NCBI GenBank assembly: GCA_030062745.1
Contig: CP099839.1
Location: 40,907,891-40,971,890 of the forward strand
Reading direction: 5' to 3'
Source: Capitulum mitella
Taxonomy: Eukaryota > Arthropoda > Thecostraca > Pollicipedomorpha > Pollicipedidae
Length of the DNA: 64,000 bases
Part shown: piece after piece, positions 1-12,029 of the stretch
Layout of the letters: each line of letters begins with the position of its first letter
How positions within the stretch are numbered: the stretch's first letter is position 1
Program-made: the position numbers and the translations under genes
The notes under the pieces: model-generated
Told to the model about the DNA's origin: nothing
Database searches by the model: none
Seen by the model: only the letters and a program-made list of their open reading frames with translations

Positions 1-440
1 AAGTCTGGCCAGATCAACATGTCCCTCTCGAAACAGAACTCATCCAAATATGGGATGAGCACATGTCCTACGCAGTTCTCACGGTACATGTTACCATCAA
101 CATTACCCATACCCGGCATGATAGCCGGCTTTGTCACACCCCTGAGAGAGATGGCGAGCCACACGAAAAGATTACGGGGAAACTTGCTCTCTGGCCTCAG
201 TTGTACTTTTGCTGGACTTCTGCTGGACGTGCTCCAACAGAGTACCCAAGGTTTCCTGACATATACCTTTCGTGGTAGGTGAAGTAGCTTTCGTCGTCCA
301 TGGCAATGCCCCGTTCTTTCCGATTTCATGTGATCCGCGGGACAGTTTCCGGATGCGGGTCTTTTGAGCGACCTCTTGTTTTTGGGTGACCTGGGGTGAC
401 CTCTTGCTCTTTCGGTACCGAACCTTGTTTGCCACCAATA
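1..440 (-). mobile_element. Tc1/mariner-superfamily transposase relic (copy 1, cut by window edge)
   Basis: Bases 1-290 align by eye with 57238-57515, including shared stretches such as GGCGAGCCACACGA and TTGCTCTCTGGCCTCAG, so both are copies of one transposon. On the minus strand, residues read from 438 to 172 are basic and resemble the DNA-binding N-terminal part of the copy at 57.4-57.8 kb, whose C-terminal half shows DDE-type motifs. No terminal repeats could be recognised here and the element runs off the window edge. It is assigned to the Tc1/mariner superfamily through the better copy; subfamily unknown. Confidence 0.5.
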
Positions 441-538
441 TTTTTTTGTCACGTACGTTCTGGAGATTCCAAACCTTCCAACCGGAACGCGTTATGACAA
501 CCGTTGTTTTTACAGCTCAAATCAGCTGTAGCTGTCTT

Positions 539-1144
539 TTAACACGCGCACTGGAATAGGGGTTTGTGCCCCCCACCTGCTCTTCTTGAATATCTCGAGA
601 ACGCATCTGAGCTGGTTGCTGTTGCTTTGTGACATTTATGGCAATTGAATAACTCGTCGAATGGCGTAGAAAAATTGGAAATCGGCTGGAAATTTTGAAG
701 TTTCAAGCATTTGAAGTCAGGCAAACATCACGAAAATGACGGCTGTCGCTGACAAATGGGAACTTTGTGAAAGAACTGGCGTTCTTCTTAAGACTGCTGT
801 TTGAACACAGTCAGGCGATGTCATTCGGGCATAAGTGATGGACGTACCAAGGCCACAGCCAGGGTCAATAAGGGTTAAGGGCATCAAAGGTCAAGGTTTG
901 TGACCTGATCCAGATTTGCTTTGCAAGATGTCATTTTGTATGAAATATGCGTTCGAAGGCCCTAATAAAAACACGTGTGCGCACACTGATACGCTTACAT
1001 ATTCCAAGGTCAGTGAAGGCCAAGGTCGTTAAAGGCCAAGGTCAAATATCTTGTAACCTTGCTCAGATTTGTTCTGCGACATATCGGTTTGTATGAAATA
1101 TGCATTCAAAGACCCTAGTAAAGACACGTCTGCGCACATGCAGA

Positions 1145-1206
<62 letters not shown>

Positions 1207-1735
1207 AGAGTCATTTCAGGTCAAGGTCATCAAAGGTCAAGGGCAGGTTTTTGTGACCTGGTCCAGATTTGTTTTGCAGTACATCGATTTGTGTGAAATA
1301 CGCATTCAAAGACCCTTCTAAAACACGTTTGGCATATTGATACTGACATGCATATACATACATAGCTATACATACATACAAAAATATAAAGGCTGGAAAT
1401 GACCAGATGTACCGATGTCGGCTACCTTCACTGAAAATACGCCAAAAGATACATGTCGCGCCCTCATTTACTCTCAAACTGTCCCGTGTTGTTCGAAATC
1501 TGATCTGTAAAAGATGAAAAAGTGACGTCACAGGTCATTGACCTGACATGACCTCGACCCAAAATCCCCAGTCAAGACGCCAGATGAGTGGAAGTTATCG
1601 TATTCCACGTTTTAACGGCCCAACAAACACCCCGTTTCGTTCGAAAAGTCGTACGGAATGGGCTGTACAGGCCGATAAAGTGTCCAAAGTTGACCTTTTC
1701 CACCCCATTTGGCCTTGAAGATATCGACTCACAAG
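539..1735 (+). mobile_element. TTAA-type non-autonomous DNA element, copy A (right end lost)
   Basis: The element begins at a TTAA (539-542) followed by CACGCGCACTGG. It matches, in inverted orientation, the element at 34830-36153 over nearly its whole length: the GC-rich subterminal part, the block rich in AGGTCA half-sites, a TA microsatellite, and the stretch ending GACCTTTTCCACCCCATTTG near 1720. After about 1735 the two copies diverge, so the right end of this copy is truncated or replaced. No transposase is encoded. TTAA flanks suggest a piggyBac-type mobiliser, by inference. Confidence 0.6.
1148..1202. repeat. (TA)n microsatellite inside TTAA element copy A
   Basis: A pure TA dinucleotide run of about 55 bases. 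The apparent open reading frames across it (tyrosine-isoleucine repeats) are artefacts. Confidence 0.95.
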
Positions 1736-1847
1736 CTGTGGGCATTTTTTTACTAATTTTTTCAGCTTCCCATATTTTTATTTTCTATTCAGTCTTTTCG
1801 GTTTCATTATTTCAATATAAATGGTAAATAAAAACATGTAAACATAA

Positions 1848-1940
1848 TATCCGGTATCCGGCCGGATATCCGGCACCCCGATCCGGCATATCCGGTATCC
1901 GGCCGGATCACAAAAGTCCCGATCCAGTGCATCCCTAGTT
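1848..1940. repeat. hAT-like terminal fragment with CCGGAT repeats
   Basis: Short reiterations of ATCCGG/CCGGAT, partly palindromic, lead into GTGCATCCCTAG. hAT-superfamily elements in many animals end in a similar sequence (read outward as the complement, TAGGGATGCAC), preceded by degenerate CCGGAT iterations. Only one end is recognisable, so this is probably a relic. Family assignment is by motif resemblance only. Confidence 0.4.
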
Positions 1941-2575
1941 ATTGGAACCAGGATATTTCAGTCCAAGGGTATTTTTTGCCCTTTTGTTTGCATTGTTACT
2001 GATCTTCGACCGAACCCAAAAAAAGCAAAGAAAACGGCTGAATGTTAGGTCAGGCCACAAGGTCAGGCCAGGTCACGCTTGATTACGGACGTTTATATCC
2101 GTTAGTATTTAAAAATGTTCGTACAAATCATTTTTAGCATTTTGAGGCATACGTGGACAACAAGTCGTCAGTGACGTTCAAAAACCAAAAAAATATATCG
2201 AAATTAAAAATGGCGTTATTTCAGTTCACATGATGCCATGCGTGACGATATGCATGTTATAAGTTACATGTCATCGTAATGTACATTCTTTAAGCTTTTC
2301 ATTCGCATGCTCAGAATCGCTCAGGGTTTATTAGGATCGGAGCTGCAGCTTTTTTTAGAAAGTCCTATTTTTCCATATATAGGCCGAAAATGATATCACT
2401 TTTTAAATTTTCCAACATTCTTCCGTGCTTTGAAACGTACTCATGACGAGCTTTCCGACGATATAAAACTAATTTCTCCCCGACCTTCAGTTCGCGAGAC
2501 AGAGGGGGAGGCGCTGAAATGTCCCCTCCGTGCGCTCCGGCCGCCCACGACAGGGTGACGGTTGGGCGAGGGTTA
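1941..2575. mobile_element. AT-rich non-coding stretch ending in a TTAA-type element terminus
   Basis: No coding signal is visible. The right edge (GGGCGAGGGTTAA, TTAA at 2572-2575), read in reverse complement, has TTAACCC, then a GC-rich zone, then a segment close to GGAAAGCTCGT. The right end of the element at 53.6-55.1 kb has the same order. It therefore looks like the end of a related TTAA element; its other end was not found. Confidence 0.35.
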
Positions 2576-2786
2576 ATTGATCAGTGGTCTCCCGAACCTC
2601 ACTAATCCAAAAGCAGCAGAGGGCTGCAGTATTGTGAAGTGAACACACAGAAGCGTAACAAAGCTAAGGGATGGTGAGTCTCATGACTGATATATTTATT
2701 ATATATTCCCCGCATTTCGTTTTTCGAATATCCAGGTAGTACTGGTCCAAACGTTTTGGTGTCTACTGTATAAGATGGCCTTTTAA

Positions 2787-3984
2787 CCCTATTCCCGGCA
2801 GGGGGGCTGAATCCGCCCCCCTCGGGTTTTTTGCTTGCCAATTCCAGGCTTTTTAACGCAGCTTCACGAAACTTGGTCACTTTTCCTAAATATTTTTCCT
2901 ACGTACTGTCACAAAATGTCCAAATTCCATTTTGCTCAGGGGCAGAGCCAGGCAATGTTTTTGGGAGGCACCTCAGGCCATTTTTGGCCCTGTTGGGGGT
3001 AAAAGGAAAATGACTGCCAAAACCAGCGTTTTTCAGATAGAGCTTAAAACTTTATGTGGATGTATAGCTAAATAGCTGGGCAACGTGCAAATAAAATTGT
3101 GTTCATCTGAAATCACTTTACAACGTCAGGTCAAGGTCAAAAGTCCAAATTTGGTTTTATAGCAATGATTTCAGCACTTTGTTTTTTAAATGCCATACTC
3201 AGAATACATATGACGTAGAAGCATGCCCTCTGCTTGCGTATCAAGTTTCAGCTTGATATCAGGTCGGGTCACGGAGCTATGACCTAAAATGTCAGTGCGA
3301 ATACCCTATATCACAATAGTCGTAAAATAGAATTTTTGAATTAGAGTGAATTCAAATGATTGAAAAGGTTTACAGATAGCACTAAATGCACACGAGATCA
3401 TTCCAAGTGACTCCAAGGTCACTGGAGGTCATTTAAGGTTAAATGTCAAGAGTTGATCTGAAGAACATGTGACCATGACTGTTCCCCTTTTTCATGTCCC
3501 TGACACCGCCTATGCTAACATAATACAAATTCTGTAATACGATTTGTATTTCTTTAGCATAACATGACTAGCAGAAGCCAAAAAGTGCTTTGCCTTTTTC
3601 ATTCATTCAGTTGTTGAAAAATTAATCCTGTTTTTGAAACCCTATGAACGCTTAGGAATTTTTTTCCCAATTTCGAATGTATGGGCCAATGGTAAAAGTC
3701 CCATCCATAACCTCTCGATTCATGCCAGATTCACCAAAATCGGTCGATAAAGAATGGAGTTACAAGAAGTCCAAAAGACATCCGTTATTTTGACTTCTTT
3801 GCCCCCTATATCCGCCTTTTTCAGAATTTTGGAAACTTCTTATTATAAAAATGTAGTTGACGTCATGGCAAATCGATTGCCGTTTGTTGCGAGGAAATCG
3901 GCTAAGTAGTTCTCGAGATCTCAAGGGGGCGGAATCCGCCCCCTGCCATGAATCGGCCATACCACTAGCCCTCCGGGAATAGGG
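2787..3984. mobile_element. piggyBac-type non-autonomous element, copy 1
   Basis: A 1198-bp element is flanked on both sides by TTAA (2783-2786 and 3985-3988). Its termini are inverted: CCCTATTCCCGG at the left and the complement CCGGGAATAGGG at the right, followed inward by C/G-rich arms containing AATCCGCCCCC. TTAA target duplication with CCC...GGG termini is the signature of the piggyBac superfamily. No transposase frame is present. A second full-length copy (41257-42462) lies in an SFSWAP intron and matches most positions with a few short indels. The interior carries several AGGTCA-type half-sites. Confidence 0.85.
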
Positions 3985-4253
3985 TTAAGACCCAGGCAGT
4001 GTGTTCTTCGTCGTTGTGGCGTGGGGTCGGCTAGTGGTAGACGCTAGACACTGTTTTAGAGAGCCAAACAAGGCAAAGACTCCTATGCCTGTTAGCCCAC
4101 GCGAACTTACCTCTAAACTTAACTGTCACGTCCTTCCATTTGATCATTCCATGGCAAAATTCCCTTCTTTCTGCTATATATTTGCGATGAAAAGGACTAC
4201 GTTATGTGCCGCTAGATGCAATGCATTGATCTCAGTTCCCGACATCAGGCATA

Positions 4254-5548
4254 CTAGGGTGGGCTGAAAAGTTCATAGGCTCACAATGATGCACTGGTCG
4301 AATAAGACCATAAATGGTTTATTTTTCAATATAGTCTCCCCTGCGGTCCACACACTCCTTCCAGCGGTGTTGCAGCGCTTGGATCCCGGTGGTATAGAAG
4401 CTCTCATCCTGGTCACCAAAAAAGCCCTCAGCAGCAGATATGACCTCATTATCAGTCCGATACTGCTTCCCAGCCAAGTGTTTTTTCATGTTTGGGAACA
4501 GAAAATAGTCAGATGGTGCCAAATCACGAGAATATCGGGGGTGATCAACCAGTTGAAAGCCACAGTCACGCACAGCAGCCATTGCAAACACCGACTTGTG
4601 AGCAGGAGCATTGTCCTGGTGAAACAGAACCCCCGTCGTCAGTTTTCCAGGCCGTTTTGACTTGACAGCCTGTCGCAGCTGCCTCAGCAAGTTGGCACAG
4701 TATTCTCCGTTGATAGTTTGTCATTTCTGAAGGTAATCAATGAACACAATGCCCTTTGCATCCCAAAAGACGGAGGCCATCACCTTCCCTGCCGACGACA
4801 CCACCCTGGCCTTCTTTGGAGCGGGAGAAGACGGGTGTTTCCACTGCATCGACTGCCGTTTGGTCTCTGGCTCGAAGTGGTGGACCCAACACTCATCTTG
4901 GGTGACGAAACGTTCAAGAAAACTGGCTGGATCTGCTTCGAAAAGCGCCAAGTTTTCCTGCGACATGACAAGCCTGGTGTGCTTTTGATCAGGCGTCAAA
5001 AGGCGTGGCACCCACCGAGCGGAAACCTTTGACATGCCTAGTTCTTTGTGCAGAATATTCTCTACTCGTTCACGGGAGATGGCTACGGTATTAGCTATCT
5101 GATTAACAGTTAAACGTCTGTCATCCATCACCATGTGGTGAACACTGTTAATGTTTTCTTGGGTGGTTGCTGTGGCAGGACGTCCGGACCTTGGGTCATC
5201 TTCAAGGCTCTCCCTACCCCTCTTGAATTCAGCTGCCCACTTTTGCACAGTTGATAAAGCTGGAGCATCATCCCCTAATGTAGCAGCCATGTCGGCGTGA
5301 ATGTGCTTGGAGGTTAATCCCTTTCTCTGCAGATATTTGATAACACCACGGTGCCAAATTTTATCCATATTCACAAAATGTCTCTGGTTCTACTTTTCAA
5401 AGTCTTGAATCACTCAATCAACGTCAGTTGATCTGAAAGGAAACAACGCCGTTAGTATCATAAAATGTTGAAATTAATGCATACCAAGTTTCATTGCTGT
5501 GGCCTAACTCCTTCCTAGTCAGCCTATGAACTTTTCAGCCCACCCTCG
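4254..5548 (-). mobile_element. mariner transposon, nearly intact (1295 bp)
   Basis: The element is flanked by TA (4252-4253 and 5549-5550), as expected for Tc1/mariner. Its ends form 28-bp inverted repeats with one mismatch, sharing the core GGGTGGGCTGAAAAGTTCAT. A single transposase frame fills the interior on the minus strand. Near-perfect terminal repeats and an almost open frame suggest a fairly recent insertion. It shows the features of the mariner family with a D,D34D catalytic triad, not of Tc1 (D,D34E). Confidence 0.95.
4319..5374 (-). pseudogene. mariner transposase (D,D34D) with one internal stop
   Basis: This frame of 351 codons plus stop is normal length for a mariner transposase. 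It starts MNMDKIWHRG. The N-terminal half carries the paired helix-turn-helix region and RPATAT linker. The catalytic domain has Asp in TQDECWVHHF, Asp in HQDNAPAHKS, and the third Asp in RDLAPSDYFLF, 34 residues after the second. The frame is continuous except for one TGA at 4721-4723, between DYLQK and QTINGEYCANL; relatives have glycine (GGA) there, so a single G-to-T change explains it. A full-length product is not expected unless the stop is read through. Confidence 0.92.
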
Positions 5549-5550
5549 TA

Positions 5551-7005
5551 CACTGTCATGATAAATTTCTTCACCACAGATTCAGTTTTCATCATTTCCG
5601 GTTTTACTGTTTCGGTACTGTACGTTACCATCAAATCATTATTTTCTATAGGTGCATCATTTAAATTATTTGCAGGCAGATACTTCAATGTATCTTTCGC
5701 AAAGACTTGCAATTGGTTCTAATTTGATTTATGTTTTGTGATCTATGATGATCTATGCTGATGTGTGATCTATGTTCTTTGCGCCGCAATGACGAAATGC
5801 AAGAACCTCGGTCGATAAATCTGATTCGGCAGATGCAGAGAGACAACGCGACAGCACATTTTTGTGATCCTTGTGGATGCGTATTTTTTCAGGACACTTC
5901 TTAAAAAACCGGTGATGTAATCGATTAATCGCCTGATGTCTCATGTCTAATCCGTTTTTAACACCATTTTATGTGCTTTGATAAAAGGGTGTCTTAAACA
6001 ATACGTCCTCGTGTTTGCGTGCTTACTGTGCATCTAACCCGCGACTTACTACCAATGACCGTGAAATCAGCGTATGCATAGTCTGTCGTTCAGGTTATGC
6101 GAGGTTGGCGGTCGAGAGCCAGAGTTCGCACAATGCACGACTGTGGATCGTCGGCTTACCCCGTCCGGTCGGCCGAAATACAGCTCCCTTTAGGTGGCCT
6201 TACGACGAAAGTTTTCGGGCAACGTGGACTTTTGGGGAGAAGGGGCTCTTCATAAGAAAGCGGGCCTCTCAGGATCAAGGGGCCCGGAATTTCCTTTTTC
6301 CCCCTCCCCCATGATGAACACGATCCGCCAACACTGCGTCCGTGTTCAGACAGGAACGAGCCCGTCCGCTTCCGCAAACATCCACAGGTCCTCACACGTC
6401 AAAAGCCAACCGTCATCTTTCGATTAAAAGGCACCGTCGGTTAACTCGGTTTGGAGGCAATTGCGCCTCCAAACCGAGTTCAAGCCAACGGAGACTTAAG
6501 AGAGCAACCCGGTCTGGCACCTGAGCGTTATTTTTCATCTGAAATGGATTCCGCTCAAAACTGAGTTCTTGTAGTTTCGATCAAAGACTCAAGGGAGAGC
6601 CTGGCCCCCTGGACCCACCCATTTGTAGCCGTCCTTGTAGCCGGGTAATTTAGCTCCCATGACAAACTGCAGGTTCCTCTATTCAGAACCGTACTCAGAG
6701 GAGGGGTAAAAGGAATCATGGTTCCGCGTTCTCTGAATTGCCTTTAGGTGTGTGGAGTCCATGGTCCCATGACGCATGATCCTACTGACTTTCGCCGATA
6801 ACGGGGGTGCCCAGTTGGGACGGCAAGGACTCTGGTAGTCGAGAGCAAAAGTGGAGCATTCTAAAAACGATTGGGAATAAAACGCGTTTTCAGAGCATTT
6901 CTTTCAATTCATTACCCAAAGGCGTATAATAAATTTCGAAACCATTGGGAAGGAAGGGGGATGCGGCCTCCGCAGGAGATACAAACATCCTTTTTTCGTC
7001 CAGAA
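5551..7005. other. Unassigned intergenic stretch
   Basis: No coding exon, RNA gene or recognisable transposon was found. It contains the 16-bp perfect hairpin at 6443-6480. Composition becomes more C/G-rich toward the tandem array that begins near 7010. Confidence 0.5.
6443..6480. repeat. Perfect 16-bp inverted repeat (hairpin)
   Basis: Arms AACTCGGTTTGGAGGC (6443-6458) and its exact complement (6465-6480) are separated by 6 nt. No T-run or transposon end adjoins it. It could be a small hairpin RNA, a palindromic transposon scar or a protein-binding site. Confidence 0.8.
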
Positions 7006-7009
7006 CGCC

Positions 7010-8190
7010 GTTAACTTACCCAGTAACCAACCAGACCCTCTGCCGGACGGAAGCCGAGGCTCCGAGGCAGGGTCGGGACTACGGCTCAGTGACAGAAGAT
7101 GACAAGGCCATCCGGGTCCATTCTGTGAGGCTCCTAAAAAATGTTAGATTCCCGGTCTCTAGGCTGCTTTTATGTGTAATCGGTGTGAGACCCTCTCACG
7201 AACGGAAGCCGGGGCCCACCACCAGGGTTGGGTTGACTCCGGTTCAGTGCAGGTCACTTCATTTGTTCTGCGTGGCCCGTTAAATTTTAAATATATAAAA
7301 ATGTTTATAATATGTATAGATAAAAACGTGAAAGTTATAAACAATAAAAAACAAAATATCTAATCTCTTTTGGGTTTGTCACTTTCAAGTGTGATCGGTA
7401 CCGAATCTTTCGGATCTAGCCGGATCTTGTTACGGACGGGAGTTGGAACACCCTCCAAGATCCGAGCCTCGGTCCAGCGCAGGCCACCCAAATTCATTCT
7501 GCGAGACCCTCCAAAAATCGTCATTTCCTGTCCATGGATCTTTTTTGAGCATGATCGACAACAGAACCTCTCTTGGATGGAAGCTGGGACCCCCTGGTAT
7601 AGTCCACACTCTTTGTCAAGGGAGGCCTGCCGAGTCCATGCCGTGAAGCCCCATAAAAATTATAAGTTCCCGGTCTCTGGGTAACTTTTGAGTGTAGTTG
7701 GTACGAGGCTCTGTTACGGACGGATGCTGGGTCCCCCCCTCCGACACCCGGACTCTGATTTAGCGAAGACCACCTGGGTCCATCCAGTGACATCCCTCGA
7801 AAAGACTTTGGCTACCCGAGCTCTGGTTGGCTTTTGAGTTTAATCGGTACGAGGCCCTCTCTCGGACCTAAGCCGGGATCCCCCAGCATGATGCGAACCC
7901 CGGTTTAGCACAGGACACTCCGGTCCATTAATTCTGTAAGGCCCTGAAAAATGAGGTACAGGGAGCTGGGCAACCTTCGAGCGTAAACGGCACGAGGATG
8001 AAATTGGATGGAATTTGGAATGAAATTGGATGGAATGGATGGAACTGTTGGATGGAAGCCGGGCCCTTAGCAGGGTCCGAACTTTGCGTCAGAGTAGCCC
8101 ATCCAAGGCCGTTCCGCGAGGCCCCTTAAGAATTATCAGTTCGCCATCTCTATTCACTTCTCGGTGCAACATGTTCAAGGCCCCTACCGC
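7010..8190 (+). repeat. Decayed tandem array, unit about 145 bp
   Basis: Units recur with landmarks in fixed order: GGTACGAGGC (about 7701, 7847, and a variant at 7990), then CTCTCNCGGACG, AAGCCGGG, TCCGGTTTAGCGCAGG, GGGTCCATTCTG, and AAAANTNNTANNTTCCCGGTCTCTGG. Spacings between landmark sites are about 143-156 bp. About seven units are recognisable, strongly diverged, with an AT-rich interruption at about 7280-7370. No long open frame is conserved among units. Confidence 0.75.
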
Positions 8191-8785
8191 AAGAAAGCTG
8201 AGTCCCTGACCAAGTAGCACTCGAGGGAAAACGTACGCCATGTGCCAGCTTCCTTGCCTGCATACCTAGTTACGTTTTCCTTTCTGTTTTATTTTTTAGT
8301 GTGCTTGTCGCTCTTATCCCATTTTATTTTTTGTTCAGTTTTTTGCGAGTCCCCCAAATTCATAAGTGGGGGGGGGGAGAGAAACATAGTTTTGTCCCGA
8401 ACCCATTACGACTGGGGCGGCTGACCCCTTGCCCCCCCCCCTTCCGCCGCCCTTGCACGGATACGGTCTTAAATTGACTAATAGCGCGTAAAATAGCCGC
8501 CAGCCATCACGAGGATGCTGATGATCAGATTGTGCTTGCATATTCGAACGCAGTTTATCTCCCTGACCACATGTGACATTCCAATGAAGAGATTTCAGTA
8601 TAGGTCTTATCACAAGGCGAATAACACATTTCCTTTTCAGCTAGGTCACGTGGTGTTCAGCAAATAAATGTTACATGAAATTTCGAAATGTTGTGCTTCT
8701 CCTCGGAAATCTTAACTTGTATTGTCGGAATGAAAGTATTGTATGCCCAACATTTCGGTCAATAGGAACGAACTAACCTCTGGTC

Positions 8786-8929
8786 CATAGGCGCAGCCGG
8801 GGGGGCCGCCCCTTTAGGCCCGCATTTTTGTGAAACCATTGCACATCGTCTTACTGGCAAGTGGTTTTCGTATGATTTCAGTTCACTCTAAGCCCCGGCC
8901 TCCTCAAGAAAATCCTGACTGCGCCCCTG
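8786..8929. mobile_element. hAT-type MITE, 144 bp
   Basis: The right end reads CTGCGCCCCTG and the left end is its inverted counterpart CATAGGCGCAG. It is flanked by an 8-bp duplication with one difference (CTCTGGTC at 8778-8785, CTCTGGCC at 8930-8937). An 8-bp target duplication and CAG-type ends fit the hAT superfamily. It shares the core GGCCCGCATTTTTGTGAAA and GATTTCAGTTCAC with copies at about 9123-9276 and 54185-54349. Confidence 0.75.
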
Positions 8930-9122
8930 CTCTGGCCATCTGGCCAATAACGGGTTTTTAATGAAAGTAAATTCACTCCGTCATAAATTGTTGAATGAAA
9001 TAATTGCTTTAAAGTCAGCTAGATACAGCACTAGCTGAAACATGAGGCGTTTCATATCACGGGAGCTTAAGCTCGACTGTCCGAAAGTGTGACAAATAGT
9101 GCATTACGTCGAAACGTGTCGC

Positions 9123-9276
9123 GTTAAAGGCGCAGAGGGGGAAGGCACAAAGCTAAGGCCCGCATTTTTTTGTGAAAACCATTGCACATTGTCTTCCCGG
9201 CAGGCGATTTTCATATGATTTCAGTTCACACTTAGCTCCGCCCCCTCCCTTTAAGAAAATCATGGCTGCGCCCCTG
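9123..9276. mobile_element. hAT-type MITE, second copy
   Basis: Same core as the 8.8-kb copy (GCCCGCATTTTTTTGTGAAA, CCATTGCACATTGTCTTCCC, GATTTCAGTTCACAC) and the same right end, GGCTGCGCCCCTG, at 9264-9276. The left end is degraded (GGCGCAGAGGGGG) and no clean target duplication is visible. Confidence 0.6.
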
Positions 9277-9379
9277 TTTCACGTCAAAATATATCTTTAC
9301 CGGCTCAATCCTAGTCCTTACTGCACGCGAACTGTCCCGTCGAGTCCTGGAGTCAGCGACGGCGGAAAAGGGGGGCAGG

Positions 9380-11680
9380 AGGGGCGGCCGCCCCCCCAGC
9401 CGTCAGGCTGAGGGGGCAAAACTATGTTTTTGCCCCCCAGAAATTTCGGTCACTGCACCAAGCAAAATCGTGAAAAATCAGCCTTACGCTTTAAAAAAAG
9501 AAAGATCGATGTACGAACCGAAAGAAAACGTACTCCGAATATACAAGAAGGCTTTGTGCTATGAAAAGAGGCCCGTGGTCTGAATGAGCGTTTAGAGGCC
9601 CCTGCTAGCTTGTAGGGAAATTCACAGCTTGTTCCAGGAGGGCCCCCTGTAGACCCATAAAGGACCCCTGCCAGCCTCTGAAGGGACCTCCTTTCGGTCT
9701 GGGAATAAGGCCCTGCCACTGCCTCCAGAGGTCGACATGAGCCCTTAACAGACAGATAGAATGCCCCTTACAGATAGGCAGCGGCCCCCCTGGCCAACAG
9801 GTGCCCCTAAACGATCGTTCAGGAGCCCCTGCTTTCCTGTACAGATGCCCCTGCCGATCTGTAACAGGCACCCGCCAGATCGCCAGGAATGTCTTTACAG
9901 GTGAGCATGGGCCCGTTTACACTTCAGCGAGGTACCTTTACAAACCGACAGTAATTTTAACCACATGGGGTCCCACTCATTACGAGGGCCAGGCGCGGAT
10001 CCAAAGGGGGAGCAATTGGGGTGGCCGCCCCCTCCCCCTGAGGACTGAGAAGGGCCCCTGTCAGATTGAAAAGGAGGCCGGAAGGGGCCCCGTATGAGTT
10101 TCACGGGGTCTCTATAAAAACCTGACATGCTCTTGATGCAGTCAGAGAGGCCTCCTGGAGAGCTAGATGACCTATGCTCTTGATGCAGTCAGAGAGGCCT
10201 CCTGGAGGGCTAGATGACCTCTGAGACGCACTGAGGGTCCCTGAAGCTCCCAAAGGGCCTCTGAGACCACAACAGGGTCCCAGTACGGCAGACTGTTCCC
10301 GAGACCGCCAGATGGCCCATAGGGCCCTTGAGACGGCCAAGATGAGGGCGGAGTCCCTAGGGGACCCCTGTGAGTGAAAAGCTGAAGGTTCTTGATGTAG
10401 TCAGAGGGCCTCCGGGAGGGTTAATGAGACTCTGACACGGTAAGATGGCCCCTAAAATAGAAAGAAGAGTCCTTGAAACTCTTCGAGGGCCCCTGGGACT
10501 GCAAGGGGCCCCAACACGGCACAGGGTCCATGAGACCGCTAACATTGCCAGAGAGGCACTTGAGACGGAAAGAACTTCAGATGGTGCCTGGCACGGCATA
10601 AGGAGAACCTGGTCAGCCAGAGGGGCCCACTGAACGGGGATTCGTGGATAACCTAGTCAGCCTCGAGAGGAGCCACAAATGGGCTACATTGGCCTTTTTG
10701 AAACCTTGGGGGTTCTTGGTGCTGTCAGGGGTCCCCGGGAAGGCCAGGTGGTTTCTGGGACGGCAAGATGGGCCTGTACACCGCAGATGACCCCTGAGAA
10801 CGCCAAAAAGGTCGCAGGAACCCTGCGAGACAATGACGATAAGAGTGCCTCTGAGACGGTATTTGGGCTTTATGGGGGCGCTGGGCGGACAGAGGGCCCG
10901 CGAATGTAATAAGCGGGCTCCTGGCACGGGCAAGATCCCTCTGAGACTGCCAGCGAGGCCCATGAAGCGCCAACAAAACGGCTAGGGTTGTTACGGCTAG
11001 AGGGGTCCTAAAAGACTGCCAGATATACCTCATGTAACAGAGGAAGACCCCTGACACAGCCATAGGGACCACCGGACATGTTCAGAGGGTCTATGACACT
11101 GCACAGGGGCCCTGAAATTGCCAAAAGGTATTTTGTAACTGCCAGAAGGCCCCTGAGATGGCACAAATGTTTCCCAGAGGCGATGAGAGGGGTATCCAGG
11201 ACCGCAGGGGGTCCACTGAGACTGCTAGAGAGGGACCTTTGAGACTGCTAACTAAAAGTCTCTAGCAATAGGGGCCACTGAGACGACCAGAGGGGCCCCT
11301 GGAAATACTAGACCTTGAGACGTCCAGACTGCTCGTGAAACGGCCAAAGGACTTAGACGGTTGCAAGAGGCGCCCCTGTCACAGAAGAGAGAGGCTTACA
11401 CAGGGCCCCTTTTAGTGCCTAAGGGGCTCCTTAGACGGCAAAAACGTCTCAGAGACAACAGGAAGGAATCCCGAGATGGTTTAAGCGTCCCTGAAACTAC
11501 TAGATGGGAAACTTCCAAAGGAGCGCCCGAGACGTCCCGCGGGACACGTGAATTTGTAAAAGGAACCTGAGACCACTAGAGGGTCTTGGCACGGCAGACG
11601 CCCCGAGACCACCAAAAGTGCCCCTGTAACTGCAAGAGGGAACCTGGGACAGACGGGCTCCTGAACCAGATACAGACACG
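9380..11680 (+). repeat. Degenerate short-period satellite (GAGACNGCCAGAGGGGCCCCT type)
   Basis: From about 9600 the DNA is a succession of variants of GGGGCCCCTGAGACNGCCAG, with units mostly about 25-40 bp and uneven in length; from about 9560 to 9900 the variant CCCCTGCCAGNCTGTAAGG dominates. A 47-bp exact-looking duplication lies near 10126-10220. The many open frames here are unstable repeat translations with no conserved protein. CpG dinucleotides (GACGGCC, GACCGCC) are retained, unlike the related array at 33.4-34.6 kb. Confidence 0.75.
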
Positions 11681-11829
11681 ACATTTCAAATGAAGGGAGG
11701 GACGGAGTCGCCTAAAATCTTGCCGTTTTTGTCATATTTCGGGCACTGTGTTCGGAAATAAAAAGCAGAGTTTTCTGAAATAAGATGACGCGTTGGAATT
11801 TTTTGGCCACCTTATATCGTAAAAAGCAG

Positions 11830-12018
11830 AATTACATTATTTTCCATATCTGGGGGGCAAAAAATGGGGGCCCCGCGCTCATCATCATCATGATCATTTG
11901 CCTCCACCCCCGCCTTAGCGAAATCTTGGATCCGCCCTTGGCGAGGGCTCCCATTGGTTTCGGGGGTCCCCTTGATCCGATTTGCCCTCCCCCCTGGGCG
12001 GAATCCTGGCTACACCCC
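11830..12018. mobile_element. Possible hAT-like MITE remnant
   Basis: The right side ends GAATCCTGGCTACACCCCTG, the inverted form of the common hAT-type end CAGGGGTGTAGCC. An internal GGATCCGCCC stretch resembles other such elements. No matching left end or target duplication was identified, so this is a tentative call. Confidence 0.35.
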
Positions 12019-12029
12019 TGATCCATTAT

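Noticed and set aside
1029-1321. Frames of Tyr-Ile repeats
   Set aside because: Translations of the (TA)n microsatellite.
10000-11700. Several frames of 60-120 codons in the satellite
   Set aside because: They change with each repeat unit and show no conserved residues.
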